Source: Stutzerimonas kunmingensis | Lineage (GTDB): Bacteria; Pseudomonadota; Gammaproteobacteria; Pseudomonadales; Pseudomonadaceae | Assembly: GCF_014764705.1 (NCBI RefSeq) | Contig: NZ_JACXXG010000006.1 | Coordinates: 1-64,000 of the forward strand | Direction of reading: 5' to 3' | Length of the DNA stretch: 64,000 nt | Shown: positions 52,515 through 62,393 of the stretch, one piece after another | How the letters are laid out: the number at the start of each line of letters is the position of its first letter | Position numbering within the stretch: the first letter of the stretch is position 1 | Made by a program: the position numbers and the translations under genes | Notes under the pieces: generated by a model | Seen by the model: only the letters and a program-made list of their open reading frames with translations | Databases searched by the model: none | What the model was told of the DNA's origin: nothing

Positions 52515-52622
52515 GGCAGATCTCCAGTGGTGAGGCTCTAGACCGCGCCATGGGTGCGACGTTCCCGTTGCTGCGGCTTTGTAGCACGCAGCATAGGCTC
52601 GAATCGGTGGGCGCGGAATGCC

Positions 52623-52823
52623 TCAGCGCCAGAACGGCTTGTCCAGCTCTGCCGAGCGGTCGCTATGGCTGATGCCGACATCCGCCAGCTGGCGGTCGTC
52701 AAGCTGCGCCAGTTGCTGGCGGGTACGGTAGTTGCGTTGCCAGCGCTGCAATACTTGCAGCAGCTGTAGCCAGTTGCGGCGGGCGCGGGTGGCGACATAC
52801 GGACAAGACAGCGTGCGATCCAT
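52623..52823 (-). CDS. DUF1127 (YjiS-like) small protein
   Basis: 66 residues with the C-terminal motif RQQLAQLDDRQLADVGISHS that defines DUF1127. Such short Arg-rich proteins are linked to RNA or phosphate-stress roles in alphaproteobacteria. AGGAG lies about seven bases before the ATG. Confidence 0.88.
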   Translation of the reverse strand: MDRTLSCPYVATRARRNWLQLLQVLQRWQRNYRTRQQLAQLDDRQLADVGISHSDRSAELDKPFWR

Positions 52824-52988
52824 GCTGCGCTCCTTCCCGGTGTGACCGGGTACGGGTTATGGGAGAACAGGATCGCGCGCGTCAGCCAAGTGCAACAGCC
52901 ACAGGGATTCTCGATTGTGCCGGTGCAGTTCCAGAAATGGATGCAACTGTATTGGTCGCGAACGTGCCAACTGTTTTCGCTGCGCTGA

Positions 52989-53789
52989 TTATCGGTCCGG
53001 TGTGCGTGCCAGAGCGCCTGGTGTGGTGCCGAACTGTTGACCGAACGCGGCGATAAACGCCGAGGTGGATTCGTAGCCGCAGGCCAGCGCGACATCGGTA
53101 ACCGGCTGGCCCTGCTCCAGCAAAGGGAGCGCGCTGAGCAGGCGCAGACGCTGGCGCCAGGCGCGGAAGCTGAGGCCGGTGTCACGCTGGAACTGGCGGG
53201 TCAGGGTTTTCTCCGAGACCTGGAGGCGCTCGCTCCATTGCTTCAGGCTGAGTGAAAGATCGGGCTGCTCATAGAGCGCTTCGCACAGCTGACGAAGCCG
53301 GGCATCCCCGGGCCAGGGCAGGGAATAGCCGATTGCCGGCGCCGCCCGCAGCTGGTCCAGCAGCACCGCTGCCAGGCGGCCTTCGGCACCTTGCTCGTCA
53401 TACTCCGCCGGCAGCGCGCCAAAGGCGCGGATCAGCTCGCGCAGCAGTGGGCTGACCGCGAGCACCTGGCAATGCTCGGGCGCCCAGGCCACGGCGCGCT
53501 GGTCGATGTACAGGCTGCGCATCTCGGTGTGCGGCGAGCTGATCACCTCGTGCAGCAGGCCCGGCGGAATCAGGATGGCGCGCTGCGGCGGAGCGAGAAA
53601 GCGCCCGCGCTCGGTATGCACGCGCAGCACGCCGCTGATGGCGTAGGACAGCTGTGCCCAGGGATGGCGGTGGCGTGGCGTGGTGGTTCGTTCAGCCAGG
53701 GATTCGCTGCGGGCGAAGAGCGGGCGCGGCAGTGCATCCATGGCTGGGATGCTGCGTTGCACGAAACTGCTTTGTCCTTTTCTCGACAT
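52989..53789 (-). CDS. AraC-family regulator with cupin-type sensor
   Basis: 266 residues. N-terminal cupin (RHRHPWAQLSYAISGVLRVH, LIPPGLLHEVISSP) and C-terminal double helix-turn-helix (LSLKQWSERLQVSEKTLTRQ, TDVALACGYESTSAFIAAFG). An internal Met at residue 17 is an alternative start. Divergent from the SBF transporter gene, which it probably controls. Confidence 0.92.
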   Translation of the reverse strand: MSRKGQSSFVQRSIPAMDALPRPLFARSESLAERTTTPRHRHPWAQLSYAISGVLRVHTERGRFLAPPQRAILIPPGLLHEVISSPHTEMRSLYIDQRAVAWAPEHCQVLAVSPLLRELIRAFGALPAEYDEQGAEGRLAAVLLDQLRAAPAIGYSLPWPGDARLRQLCEALYEQPDLSLSLKQWSERLQVSEKTLTRQFQRDTGLSFRAWRQRLRLLSALPLLEQGQPVTDVALACGYESTSAFIAAFGQQFGTTPGALARTPDR

Positions 53790-53876
53790 TTGTCTGGCTT
53801 ATGGCGTTAGTCGGATATGCAGCGCGACAGTAGACTCGCTGGCAACCTGCCGCAAGCCACACAATCAGGAGCGCCC

Positions 53877-54866
53877 ATGGCCAGACCTCGCCTGTTACCG
53901 GACAACTTCACTCTGGCCCTGCTCGGTGCGGTGGCCATCGCCACGCTGCTGCCAGCGCGGGGGCAGGGCGTGGCGGTATTCGAGTGGATCACCAACCTGG
54001 CCATCGGCCTGCTGTTCTTCATGCACGGCGCCAAGCTCTCGGGCAGTGCGATCCTCGCCGGCATGGGCCATTGGCGCCTGCATCTCCTGGTGTTCAGCTG
54101 CACCTTCGTGCTGTTCCCGCTGCTCGGGCTGGCGCTGCGCCCGCTGCTGACGCCGATGATCGGCGCCGAACTGTACCTGGGCATGCTCTACCTCTGTGCC
54201 TTGCCGGCCACGGTGCAGTCGGCCATCGCCTTCACCTCGCTGGCGCGCGGCAACATCCCTGCGGCGGTATGCAGCGCGGCGGCTTCCAGCCTGATCGGCA
54301 TCTTCCTCACGCCGCTGCTGGTACTGCTGCTGATGGGCGCGCAGGGCGAAGGCGGCTCGACGCTGGATGCCATCGGCAAGATCGTCGTGCAGCTGCTGCT
54401 GCCGTTCATCGCCGGGCAGATCGTGCGGCGCTGGATTGGCGACTGGGTGGCGCGCAACAAGGGCTGGCTAAAGAACGTCGACCAGAGCTCTATCCTGCTG
54501 GTGGTCTACACCGCATTCAGCCATGCGGTGGTCGAGGGCATCTGGCAGCAGGTGCCGCTGCCGCAGCTGCTGGGTCTGGTGCTGGCCTGCTGTCTGCTGC
54601 TGGCGCTGGCCCTGCTGATTACCTGGCTAGCGGCGCGCTGGCTGGGCTTCGATCTGGAGGACCGCATCACCATTCTCTTCGCCGGCTCGAAGAAGAGCCT
54701 GGCCACCGGCATCCCCATGGCGCAGGTGCTGTTCGCCGGCGGTGCGCTGGGCACGCTGATCCTGCCATTGATGCTGTTTCACCAGATTCAGCTGATGGTA
54801 TGCGCGGTACTGGCGCAGCGCTATGCGTCGCGACCAGAAACAACAGCGGTCGCAAAAGCGGGCTGA
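53877..54866 (+). CDS. Bile acid:sodium symporter family transporter (SBF-like, YfeH type)
   Basis: 329 residues, nine to ten membrane helices. FFMHGAKLSG and CALPATVQSAIAFTSLARGN, and the C-terminal FAGSKKSLATGIPMA, are the hallmarks of the SBF-like/YfeH branch. The ATG at 53877 has CAGGAG eight bases upstream; a frame from 53817 lacks family sequence. Substrate unknown; pairing with an AraC regulator suggests export or import of a small organic anion. Confidence 0.9.
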   Translation: MARPRLLPDNFTLALLGAVAIATLLPARGQGVAVFEWITNLAIGLLFFMHGAKLSGSAILAGMGHWRLHLLVFSCTFVLFPLLGLALRPLLTPMIGAELYLGMLYLCALPATVQSAIAFTSLARGNIPAAVCSAAASSLIGIFLTPLLVLLLMGAQGEGGSTLDAIGKIVVQLLLPFIAGQIVRRWIGDWVARNKGWLKNVDQSSILLVVYTAFSHAVVEGIWQQVPLPQLLGLVLACCLLLALALLITWLAARWLGFDLEDRITILFAGSKKSLATGIPMAQVLFAGGALGTLILPLMLFHQIQLMVCAVLAQRYASRPETTAVAKAG

Positions 54867-54986
54867 CTCGAAGCCAATCAGCGGCGGATTCGTGACTGCA
54901 GCGCAAAGATCATTTGCCCGTTACGGTCTGGGAGCGGTGCGCAGGGGTGGCTAAGCTGCGCGCCATTCTGTTGCTGAGGCATTCCC

Positions 54987-55577
54987 ATGAAGAAGATTCT
55001 GCTACTCAACGGCGGCAAGGCCTTCGCCCACTCGGCCGGCCAGTACAACGCCACGCTGCATCAGGCAGCCATCGAAACCCTGACCGCGGCCGGCTTCGAG
55101 GTCCGCACCACCGAGATCGACGCCGGCTACGACGTGCAGCAGGAGGTCGAGAAGATTCTCTGGGCGGATGCGCTGATCTACCAGATGCCTGGCTGGTGGA
55201 TGGGCGCGCCCTGGACGGTGAAGAAGTACCTGGACGAGGTGTTCACCGCCGGCCACGGCAGCCTCTACGCCAACGACGGCCGCACCCGCTCCGATGCGTC
55301 GCAGAAGTACGGTAGCGGCGGTCTGCTGCAGGGCAAACGCTACATGATTTCCGCCACCTGGAACGCGCCGCAGCAGGCCTTCGACGACCCCAGCGATTTC
55401 TTCGCCGGCAAGGGCGTGGATGCCGTCTACCTGCCGTTTCACAAGGCCAACGAGTTTCTCGGCATGCAGGGCTTGCCGACCTTCCTCAGTGTCGATGTGA
55501 TGAAACGGCCGCAGATCAAGGCGGATGTCGCACGCTATCGGCGGCACCTGGGCGAGGTGTTCGGCTTCAGTGTCTGA
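54987..55577 (+). CDS. mdaB: NAD(P)H:quinone oxidoreductase MdaB
   Basis: 196 residues, flavodoxin-like fold of the MdaB/Kef ancillary family: MKKILLLNGGKAFAHSAGQY binds flavin phosphate and YQMPGWWMGAPWTVKKYLDE is diagnostic. Reduces quinones by two electrons and limits oxidative stress in the cytoplasm. It ends before a bidirectional terminator. Confidence 0.93.
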   Translation: MKKILLLNGGKAFAHSAGQYNATLHQAAIETLTAAGFEVRTTEIDAGYDVQQEVEKILWADALIYQMPGWWMGAPWTVKKYLDEVFTAGHGSLYANDGRTRSDASQKYGSGGLLQGKRYMISATWNAPQQAFDDPSDFFAGKGVDAVYLPFHKANEFLGMQGLPTFLSVDVMKRPQIKADVARYRRHLGEVFGFSV

Positions 55578-55596
55578 CCTTCGCGTCAGGCAAAGA

Positions 55597-55632
55597 AAAA
55601 ACCCCTCGCGGCAAGGGCCGGGAGGGGTTTTT
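55597..55632. terminator. Bidirectional terminator between mdaB and pntB
   Basis: AAAAACCCCTC (55597-55607) and GAGGGGTTTTT (55622-55632) form a stem with A- and T-tracts on both sides, serving both converging genes. Confidence 0.9.
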
Positions 55633-55650
55633 CGTTTCAGCGCGAGGCGA

Positions 55651-57087
55651 TCACTCCACGGCCTTGACCATATCCTCGACCACCTTCTTGGCGTCGCCGA
55701 AGACCATCATGGTCTTGTCCATGTAGAACAGCTCGTTGTCCAGGCCGGCATAGCCGCTGGCCATGGAGCGCTTGTTGACGATGACGGTCTTGGCCTTGTA
55801 CGCCTCGAGGATCGGCATGCCGGCGATCGGCGACTTCGGATCGGTCTTGGCCGCCGGGTTGACCACGTCGTTGGCGCCGAGCACCAGCACCACGTCGGCC
55901 TGGCCGAACTCGGAGTTGATGTCCTCCATTTCGAACACCTGCTCGTAAGGCACTTCGGCTTCGGCCAGCAGCACGTTCATGTGCCCCGGCATGCGGCCGG
56001 CGACCGGGTGGATCGCGTACTTCACGGTCACGCCCATGTGCGTCAGCTTCTCGGCCAGTTCCATCAGCGCGTGCTGCGCGCGGGCCACCGCCAGGCCGTA
56101 GCCAGGCACAATGATCACGGTGTCGGCGTTGGTCAGCAGGAAGGCGGCATCGTCGGCCGAACCGGACTTCACGTTGCGTTCCAGCTGGGCGCCCGCCGGG
56201 CCGCCGGCATCGGCGTCGGCACCGAAGCCGCCGAGGATCACGTTGAAGAACGAGCGGTTCATCGCCTTGCACATGATGTACGAGAGGATCGCGCCGCTCG
56301 AGCCCACCAGTGAGCCGGCGATGATCAGCATCGAGTTGTTCAGCGAGAAGCCGATACCGGCGGCCGCCCAGCCCGAATACGAGTTGAGCATCGACACCAC
56401 TACCGGCATGTCCGCACCGCCGATGGGGATGATGATCAGCACGCCGATGACGAACGCCAGCGCCACCAGGATGGCGAAGGCGGTCAGGTTGCCGGTGAAG
56501 GTGTAGACCAGGCCCAGGCCGACGATCGCCAGGCCCACGGCCAGGTTGACCATGTGCTGGCCCTTGAATACCACCGGGGCACCCTGGAACAGGCGGAACT
56601 TGTACTTGCCGGACAGCTTGCCAAAGGCGATCACCGAACCGGAGAAGGTGATGGCACCGATGGCCGCGCCGAGGAACAGCTCCAGGCGGTTACCCACCGG
56701 AATCGCGTAGCCGATCTGCTCGACGATGCCCAGCGACTGCGGCTCGACGACGGCGGCGATGGCGATGAACACCGCGGCCAGGCCGATCATGCTGTGCATG
56801 AAGGCGACCAGCTCGGGCATCTTGGTCATCTCGACGCGCTTGGCCATGACGGTGCCGACGCTGCCGCCGATCAGCAGACCGACGATCACGTAGCCGATGC
56901 CGGCGGTGGCCAGCTCGCTGCCGAGCTTGAAGATCAGGCCGACCGTGGTCAGTACCGCCAGCCCCATGCCGATCATGCCGAACAGGTTGCCGCGTCGTGA
57001 GGTGGTGGGGTGGGACAGCCCCTTCAGTGCCTGGATGAAGCACACCGAGGCGACCAGATAGAGCAGGGTGATCAGGTTCATGCTCAT
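55651..57087 (-). CDS. pntB: NAD(P) transhydrogenase subunit beta
   Basis: 478 residues. Membrane helices occupy about 1-260; the C-terminal NADP(H) domain has VPGYGLAVARAQHALMELAE and HPVAGRMPGHMNVLLAEA. With the alpha subunits it couples hydride transfer from NADH to NADP to proton entry. Three bases separate it from pntAB. Confidence 0.96.
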   Translation of the reverse strand: MSMNLITLLYLVASVCFIQALKGLSHPTTSRRGNLFGMIGMGLAVLTTVGLIFKLGSELATAGIGYVIVGLLIGGSVGTVMAKRVEMTKMPELVAFMHSMIGLAAVFIAIAAVVEPQSLGIVEQIGYAIPVGNRLELFLGAAIGAITFSGSVIAFGKLSGKYKFRLFQGAPVVFKGQHMVNLAVGLAIVGLGLVYTFTGNLTAFAILVALAFVIGVLIIIPIGGADMPVVVSMLNSYSGWAAAGIGFSLNNSMLIIAGSLVGSSGAILSYIMCKAMNRSFFNVILGGFGADADAGGPAGAQLERNVKSGSADDAAFLLTNADTVIIVPGYGLAVARAQHALMELAEKLTHMGVTVKYAIHPVAGRMPGHMNVLLAEAEVPYEQVFEMEDINSEFGQADVVLVLGANDVVNPAAKTDPKSPIAGMPILEAYKAKTVIVNKRSMASGYAGLDNELFYMDKTMMVFGDAKKVVEDMVKAVE

Positions 57088-57090
57088 GGC

Positions 57091-57408
57091 TTACTTGCCC
57101 TCCGCCTTGGCCGCACTGCGGTCCTTCTTCTTGAACATTTCCAGCATGCGGCGGGTGACCAGGAAGCCCCCGAACACGTTGACCGCGGCCAGCGCCACGG
57201 CCAGGGTGCCCATGGCCTTGCCCAGCGGGGTGACGGTGAGCGCTGCGGCCAGCATGGCGCCGACGATGACGATCGCCGAAATCGCGTTGGTGACTGCCAT
57301 CAGCGGGGTGTGCAGGGCCGGGGTGACGTTCCAGACCACGTGGTAGCCGACGTAGATCGCCAGCACGAAGATGATCAGGTTGTAGATGCCGTCCGAAATC
57401 AGATCCAT
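57091..57408 (-). CDS. pntAB: NAD(P) transhydrogenase subunit alpha part 2
   Basis: 105 residues, three to four membrane helices ([40 protein letters not shown]). It is the separate membrane part of the alpha subunit, as in other three-gene pnt operons. Confidence 0.95.
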   Translation of the reverse strand: MDLISDGIYNLIIFVLAIYVGYHVVWNVTPALHTPLMAVTNAISAIVIVGAMLAAALTVTPLGKAMGTLAVALAAVNVFGGFLVTRRMLEMFKKKDRSAAKAEGK

Positions 57409-57421
57409 GTTCGCGTCTCCC

Positions 57422-58543
57422 TTAACCGTTGGTCCGCACGACCTGGCCGTCGCGGCACATCAGGCACGCGGCGACGATGTCGTCTTCGAGGTTGAGCTGG
57501 AACTGGCCGTCCTTGTCGATGACCAGCTTGAGAAAATCCAGCAGGTTGCGGGCGTACAGCGCCGAGGCGTCGGCCGCTACCAGCGTCGCCAGGTTGGCGT
57601 GGCCGACGATGGTTACACCGTGGCGAACCACCACCTGGTCGATCTCGGTCAGCGGGCAGTTGCCGCCGTGGCCGGCTGCCAGGTCGACGATCACCGAGCC
57701 GGGCTTCATCTGCTCGACGGTGGCTTCCTGCAGCAGCGTCGGCGCCTTGCGGCCCGGGATCAGTGCGGTGGTGATGACGATGTCCGATTGCAGCGCACGT
57801 TCATGCACCGCCTGCGCCTGACGCGCCATCCACGAGGCCGGCATCGGCCGCGCATAGCCGCCGACGCCTTCGGCGCATTCGCGCTCCTCGTCGGTCTCAA
57901 GCGGCACGTCGACGAACTTGGCGCCGAGCGATTCGATCTGCTCCTTCACCGCCGGACGCACGTCCGAAGCCTCGACCACTGCACCCAGGCGCTTGGCTGT
58001 GGCGATGGCCTGCAGCCCGGCGACACCGGCACCGAGGATCAGCACACGTGCGGCCTTCACCGTACCGGCGGCGGTCATCAGCATCGGCATGAAGCGCGGG
58101 TAGTGATGGGCACCGACCAGCACCGCCTTGTAGCCGGCGATGTTGGCCTGCGACGAGAGCACGTCCAGGCTCTGTGCACGGGACGTACGCGGCGCGGCCT
58201 CCAGGGCGAAGGCGGTGACGCCGCGGGCAGCCATGCGCGCGATACAGGCGTTGTCGAACGGGTTGAGCATGCCCAGCAGCACACTGCCGGACTGCATCTG
58301 CGCCAGTTCGGTATCGTCCGGCGCATTGACCTTCAGCACCAGCTCGGCGGCAAAGGCCGCGGCCGCATCGCCGATGGTTGCGCCGACCGCTTCATAGGCG
58401 CTGTCCGGCACGCTGGAAAGCAACCCGGCGCCGCTTTGCAGCGTCACCCGGTGCCCTTGGCCGATCAGTTTCTTGACGGTTTCCGGGGTCGCGGCGACGC
58501 GCGTTTCCCCGGAGTGGGTTTCGAGAGGAACACCGATGTGCAT
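57422..58543 (-). CDS. pntAA: NAD(P) transhydrogenase subunit alpha part 1
   Basis: 373 residues, soluble NAD(H)-binding domain: [20 protein letters not shown] at the start, the Rossmann motif [20 protein letters not shown] and the mobile loop region [18 protein letters not shown]. First gene of pntAA-pntAB-pntB. A PsrA-like site lies about 170 bp upstream. Confidence 0.96.
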   Translation of the reverse strand: MHIGVPLETHSGETRVAATPETVKKLIGQGHRVTLQSGAGLLSSVPDSAYEAVGATIGDAAAAFAAELVLKVNAPDDTELAQMQSGSVLLGMLNPFDNACIARMAARGVTAFALEAAPRTSRAQSLDVLSSQANIAGYKAVLVGAHHYPRFMPMLMTAAGTVKAARVLILGAGVAGLQAIATAKRLGAVVEASDVRPAVKEQIESLGAKFVDVPLETDEERECAEGVGGYARPMPASWMARQAQAVHERALQSDIVITTALIPGRKAPTLLQEATVEQMKPGSVIVDLAAGHGGNCPLTEIDQVVVRHGVTIVGHANLATLVAADASALYARNLLDFLKLVIDKDGQFQLNLEDDIVAACLMCRDGQVVRTNG

Positions 58544-59064
58544 TGTTGTTGTTCTCCTGCGTGATCATGACCGGTGCTGCGCGAGCCGCGCACCGACGTG
58601 CTTTTCACCCGCCCGCTGCTCTGGCGGACGGGGTATGGAACAGGTGAAGCCAGCCGGGCGAAGCGCAAAAACGGATCGCCCGGCGCGGCATTCTGCAAGC
58701 CTTGAAAAAATCAAACAACTGTTTCAATCAAACGATTGTATTTGACGCGCCGGTCGCAGCATGACTGCCTGTTTTCCGTGCTTCGCTGCAGATTGCGTCC
58801 TGTTTGGTTCTGCGTACGACCAGTTCGTCCGCGCCAGGCACACGACACGGCCGCATCATGAATGACGCGCCATTGACAGGGTATTCGTCAGCGGTGCCAA
58901 GCATCTCCGACCTTGGTGTCGGGTTAAGTCGGGTATGCAGGAAAAACGCGCGCACGTTGAAATGTCATTCAATCCTTGTAGTCCAACTAGGCTGGTTGGA
59001 CCCGATTGGAGTGTTTCGAACGCAGTGACGTCGGGTCGCTGCGTATCGCTGGTGGAGCTGGACG
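58544..59064. other. Divergent regulatory region between pntAA and gspE, no gene seen
   Basis: 520 bp without a credible reading frame. Contains CAAAC-AACT-GTTTC (58712-58725), which fits the PsrA site pattern. Also present are GTTTGATT direct repeats on the minus strand in the same place and a perfect inverted repeat GTCCAAC-TAGGCTG-GTTGGAC (58981-59001) before gspE. Confidence 0.5.
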
Positions 59065-60579
59065 ATGCCCGAACTCGATGTAAACGAAGTCACCACGCTG
59101 CTCGAACAGCCGGCCCAGCGCCGCTTGCCGTTCGCCTTTGCGCGTCGGCACGGCGTGATCCTGCTGGAGCGTGGCGGCGAGCTGCGCCTCGGCCTGCGCG
59201 AGGGCGCCGCGCTGACGGCGGTGCAGGAGGCGCAGCGGGTCGTTGGTATGCGTCTGCCGATGCAATGGCTAGCGCAGGCTGATTTCGATCAGGCGCTCGG
59301 TGCCGCCTACCAGCACGATTCCTCGGCGGCGATGTTGATGGTCGAGGGGCTGGGCAACGACCTCGACCTGGCCAGCCTGGCCGATCAGATCCAGGAAACC
59401 GAGGACCTGTTGGAGCAGGAGGACGACGCGCCGATCATTCGCCTGATCAACGCCATCCTCGGCGAGGCGATCAACGAGAACGCCTCGGATATCCATATCG
59501 AAACCTTCGAGAAGCGCCTGGTGATCCGCTTTCGCGTCGATGGCATCCTCCGTGAAGTGGTGCAGCCCAAGCGCGAGCTGGCGGCGCTGCTGGTGTCGCG
59601 GATCAAGGTCATGGCCAAGCTGGATATCGCCGAGAAGCGTATCCCGCAGGACGGGCGCATCTCGCTGCGCGTCGGCGGCCGCGAGGTCGACATCCGTGTC
59701 TCCACGCTGCCCTCGGCCAATGGCGAGCGGGTGGTGTTGCGTCTCCTGGACAAGCAGGCCGGTCGCCTGACCCTGCGCCATTTGGGCATGAACGAGCAGG
59801 ATCGCGACCACCTGGAACGGGCGGTGAAGAAACCGCACGGCATCATTCTGGTCACCGGCCCCACCGGGTCGGGCAAGACCACCACGCTCTACGCCGCGCT
59901 GACCACGTTGAATGACCGCACGCGCAACATCCTCACCGTCGAGGACCCCATCGAGTACCACCTCGAAGGCATCGGCCAGACCCAGGTCAACACCAAGGTC
60001 GACATGACCTTCGCCCGCGGCCTGCGCGCCATCCTGCGCCAGGACCCGGACGTGGTGATGGTCGGTGAGATCCGCGACCAGGAAACCGCCGACATGGCGG
60101 TGCAGGCGTCGCTCACCGGCCACCTGGTGCTCTCCACGCTGCACACCAACAGCGCCATCGGCGCCGTCACACGGCTGGTGGACATGGGTGTCGAGCCGTT
60201 CCTGATCTCCTCTTCGCTGCTCGGCGTGCTGGCCCAGCGCCTCGTGCGGGTGTTGTGCAATGACTGCAAGCGCGCCTACGTCGCCGATGCCGCCGAGTGC
60301 GAGCTGCTCGGGGCCAGCCTGGCCGAGGCGCCGACGCTGTATCACGCCGAAGGCTGCGAGCAGTGCCGGGGCCTCGGTTACCGCGGGCGTACCGGCATCT
60401 ATGAGCTGGTGCTGTTCGACGACGCCCTGCGCACCATGGTGCACACCCGCGCCAGCGAGCAGGACATGCTGCGTCACGCTCGGGTACTGGGGCCGAGTAT
60501 CCGCGACGACGGCCTGCGCAAGGTGCGCGAGGGCGTGACCACCATCGAGGAAGTGCTGCGGGTGACGCGTGAGGAGTGA
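59065..60579 (+). CDS. gspE: Type II secretion ATPase GspE
   Basis: 504 residues. The N1E/N2E domains are followed by the ATPase: Walker [16 protein letters not shown], Asp box [16 protein letters not shown], Walker [16 protein letters not shown], His box [12 protein letters not shown], and the zinc-binding CNDC ... CEQC that marks GspE. It powers pseudopilus assembly at the inner membrane. First gene of gspE-F-G-H-I-J. Confidence 0.96.
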   Translation: MPELDVNEVTTLLEQPAQRRLPFAFARRHGVILLERGGELRLGLREGAALTAVQEAQRVVGMRLPMQWLAQADFDQALGAAYQHDSSAAMLMVEGLGNDLDLASLADQIQETEDLLEQEDDAPIIRLINAILGEAINENASDIHIETFEKRLVIRFRVDGILREVVQPKRELAALLVSRIKVMAKLDIAEKRIPQDGRISLRVGGREVDIRVSTLPSANGERVVLRLLDKQAGRLTLRHLGMNEQDRDHLERAVKKPHGIILVTGPTGSGKTTTLYAALTTLNDRTRNILTVEDPIEYHLEGIGQTQVNTKVDMTFARGLRAILRQDPDVVMVGEIRDQETADMAVQASLTGHLVLSTLHTNSAIGAVTRLVDMGVEPFLISSSLLGVLAQRLVRVLCNDCKRAYVADAAECELLGASLAEAPTLYHAEGCEQCRGLGYRGRTGIYELVLFDDALRTMVHTRASEQDMLRHARVLGPSIRDDGLRKVREGVTTIEEVLRVTREE

Positions 60580-60648
60580 GGGGATGGGGTTGTTTCCGGC
60601 TCGCCTGGAGAGGCATCTGCAGCCTGACCGACGCTGCACGGTGGCGCC

Positions 60649-60713
60649 ATTCGCGGCCAAGGCCGCTCCCACGTGTGTGTGCTGCCTGTGTGGGAGCGGT
60701 CTTGACCGCCAAT
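60649..60713. repeat. Inverted pair of Pseudomonas REP elements between gspE and gspF
   Basis: ATTCGCGGCCAAGGCCGCTC (from 60649) and its inverted partner GAGCGGTCTTGACCGCCAAT (to 60713) enclose a short spacer. Such pairs are normally between operons; here one sits inside and may trim or stabilise the mRNA. Confidence 0.8.
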
Positions 60714-60735
60714 CGCCAGTGTTGGAGACCGCCTG

Positions 60736-61950
60736 ATGGCTGCCTTCGAATACCTTGCCCTCGACCCGCGCGGCCGTGAGCAGAAGGGCCTGATCGAAGC
60801 CGACAGCCCGCGTCAGGCGCGCCAGCTGCTGCGCGAGAAGCAATGGGCGCCGCTGGAGGTGAAGCAGGCCAAGTCCAAGGAAGACGTCAGCCGCGGCGGC
60901 CTTAGTTTCGGTCGTGGCTTGTCGGCGCGCGATCTGGCATTGGTCACCCGGCAGCTGGCGACGCTGGTACAGGCTGCGCTGCCTATCGAGGAAGCCTTGC
61001 GCGCGGCAGCGGCGCAGTCCACCTCGGCGAAGATCAAATCGATGCTGCTGGCCGTGCGTGCGCGGGTGATGGAAGGCCACAGCCTGGCTGCGGCCCTGCG
61101 CGAATATCCGTCGGCGTTTCCCGAGCTCTATCGCGCCACCGTGGCGGCGGGGGAGCATGCCGGCCATCTCGGGCTGGTGCTCGATCAGCTCGCCGACTAC
61201 ACCGATCAGCGTCAGCAGTCGCGGCAGAAGATCCAGCTGGCGCTGCTCTATCCGGTGATCCTGATGGTCGCCTCGCTGGCCATCGTCGTGCTGCTGCTCG
61301 GCTACGTGGTGCCGGACGTGGTGAAAGTCTTCGTCAACACCGGCCAGGAGTTGCCGGCGTTGACCCGCGGCTTGATCGCTACCAGCGACGTGGTGAAGAA
61401 CTGGGGCTGGCTGATCGTGCTCGGTCTCATCGGCGCCTTTCTGGCCATGCGCGCGGCTTTGCGCGACCCGGCGCTGCGCCTTCGCTGGCATGCGTTCATT
61501 CTGCGGATACCGCTGATCGGTCGACTGAGCCGGGCGACCAATACGGCGCGCTTCGCCTCGACCCTGGCGATCCTCACCAAGAGCGGCGTGCCGCTGGTGG
61601 AGGCGTTGTCCATCGCTGCCGCGGTGATCGCCAATCTGCGCATCCGCGAGCGGGTGGTGGAGGCAGCGCAGAAAGTGCGCGAAGGCAGCAGCCTGACCCG
61701 CGCCCTGGATGCCACCGGCGAATTCCCGCCGATGATGCTGCACATGATCGCCAGCGGCGAGAAATCCGGTGAACTGGATCAGATGCTGGCGCGAACCGCG
61801 CGCAATCAGGAGAACGACCTCGCCGCTCAGGTGTCTCTGCTGGTCGGCCTGTTCGAACCGTTCATGCTGGTGTTCATGGGGGCTGTGGTGCTGGTCATCG
61901 TGCTGGCGATCCTGATGCCAATCCTCTCTCTCAACCAACTGGTGGGGTAA
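60736..61950 (+). CDS. gspF: Type II secretion inner-membrane protein GspF
   Basis: 404 residues with three membrane helices and two cytoplasmic T2SSF domains (FEYLALDPRGREQKGLIEAD at the start; ATLVQAALPIEEALRAAAAQ; ILTKSGVPLVEALSIAAAVI). Forms the platform on which GspE acts. Confidence 0.95.
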   Translation: MAAFEYLALDPRGREQKGLIEADSPRQARQLLREKQWAPLEVKQAKSKEDVSRGGLSFGRGLSARDLALVTRQLATLVQAALPIEEALRAAAAQSTSAKIKSMLLAVRARVMEGHSLAAALREYPSAFPELYRATVAAGEHAGHLGLVLDQLADYTDQRQQSRQKIQLALLYPVILMVASLAIVVLLLGYVVPDVVKVFVNTGQELPALTRGLIATSDVVKNWGWLIVLGLIGAFLAMRAALRDPALRLRWHAFILRIPLIGRLSRATNTARFASTLAILTKSGVPLVEALSIAAAVIANLRIRERVVEAAQKVREGSSLTRALDATGEFPPMMLHMIASGEKSGELDQMLARTARNQENDLAAQVSLLVGLFEPFMLVFMGAVVLVIVLAILMPILSLNQLVG

Positions 61951-61955
61951 CGACA

Positions 61956-62390
61956 ATGAAGTTGCAACGACGCACGCAAGGGGGCTTCACCCTCATCGAA
62001 ATCATGGTGGTGGTGGTCATCCTCGGCATCCTCGCCGCGTTGGTGGTGCCGCAGGTGATGAGCCGCCCGGATCAGGCCAAGGTCACCGTGGCCAAGGGCG
62101 ACATCAAGGCCGTCGCCGCCGCGCTGGACATGTACAAGCTGGATAATTTCGCCTACCCGAGCACCCAGCAGGGGCTGGAGGCGCTGGTGAAGAAGCCTTC
62201 CGGCAACCCGCAGCCGAAGAACTGGAACCGCGACGGTTACCTCAAGCGCCTGCCCAAGGACCCGTGGGGCAACGACTACCAGTACCTCTCGCCAGGTACA
62301 CAGGGCCAGTTCGACCTCTACTCCTTCGGCGCCGACGGCAAGCCCGGCGGCAGCGACCTTAACGCCGACATCGGTAACTGGGACCTCTAA
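61956..62390 (+). CDS. gspG: Major pseudopilin GspG
   Basis: 144 residues with the prepilin cleavage site RTQGG/FTLIEIMVVVVILG, hydrophobic helix, and the conserved C-terminal region YPSTQQGLEALV ... DPWGNDYQYLSPGTQG with its calcium-binding loop. Main building block of the pseudopilus. Confidence 0.97.
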   Translation: MKLQRRTQGGFTLIEIMVVVVILGILAALVVPQVMSRPDQAKVTVAKGDIKAVAAALDMYKLDNFAYPSTQQGLEALVKKPSGNPQPKNWNRDGYLKRLPKDPWGNDYQYLSPGTQGQFDLYSFGADGKPGGSDLNADIGNWDL

Positions 62391-62393
62391 TCG

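Noticed and set aside
59269-61956. 895-codon open frame on the minus strand
   Set aside because: It lies wholly opposite gspE and gspF, which have every expected motif; long antisense frames are common at this GC content and the translation shows no domain.
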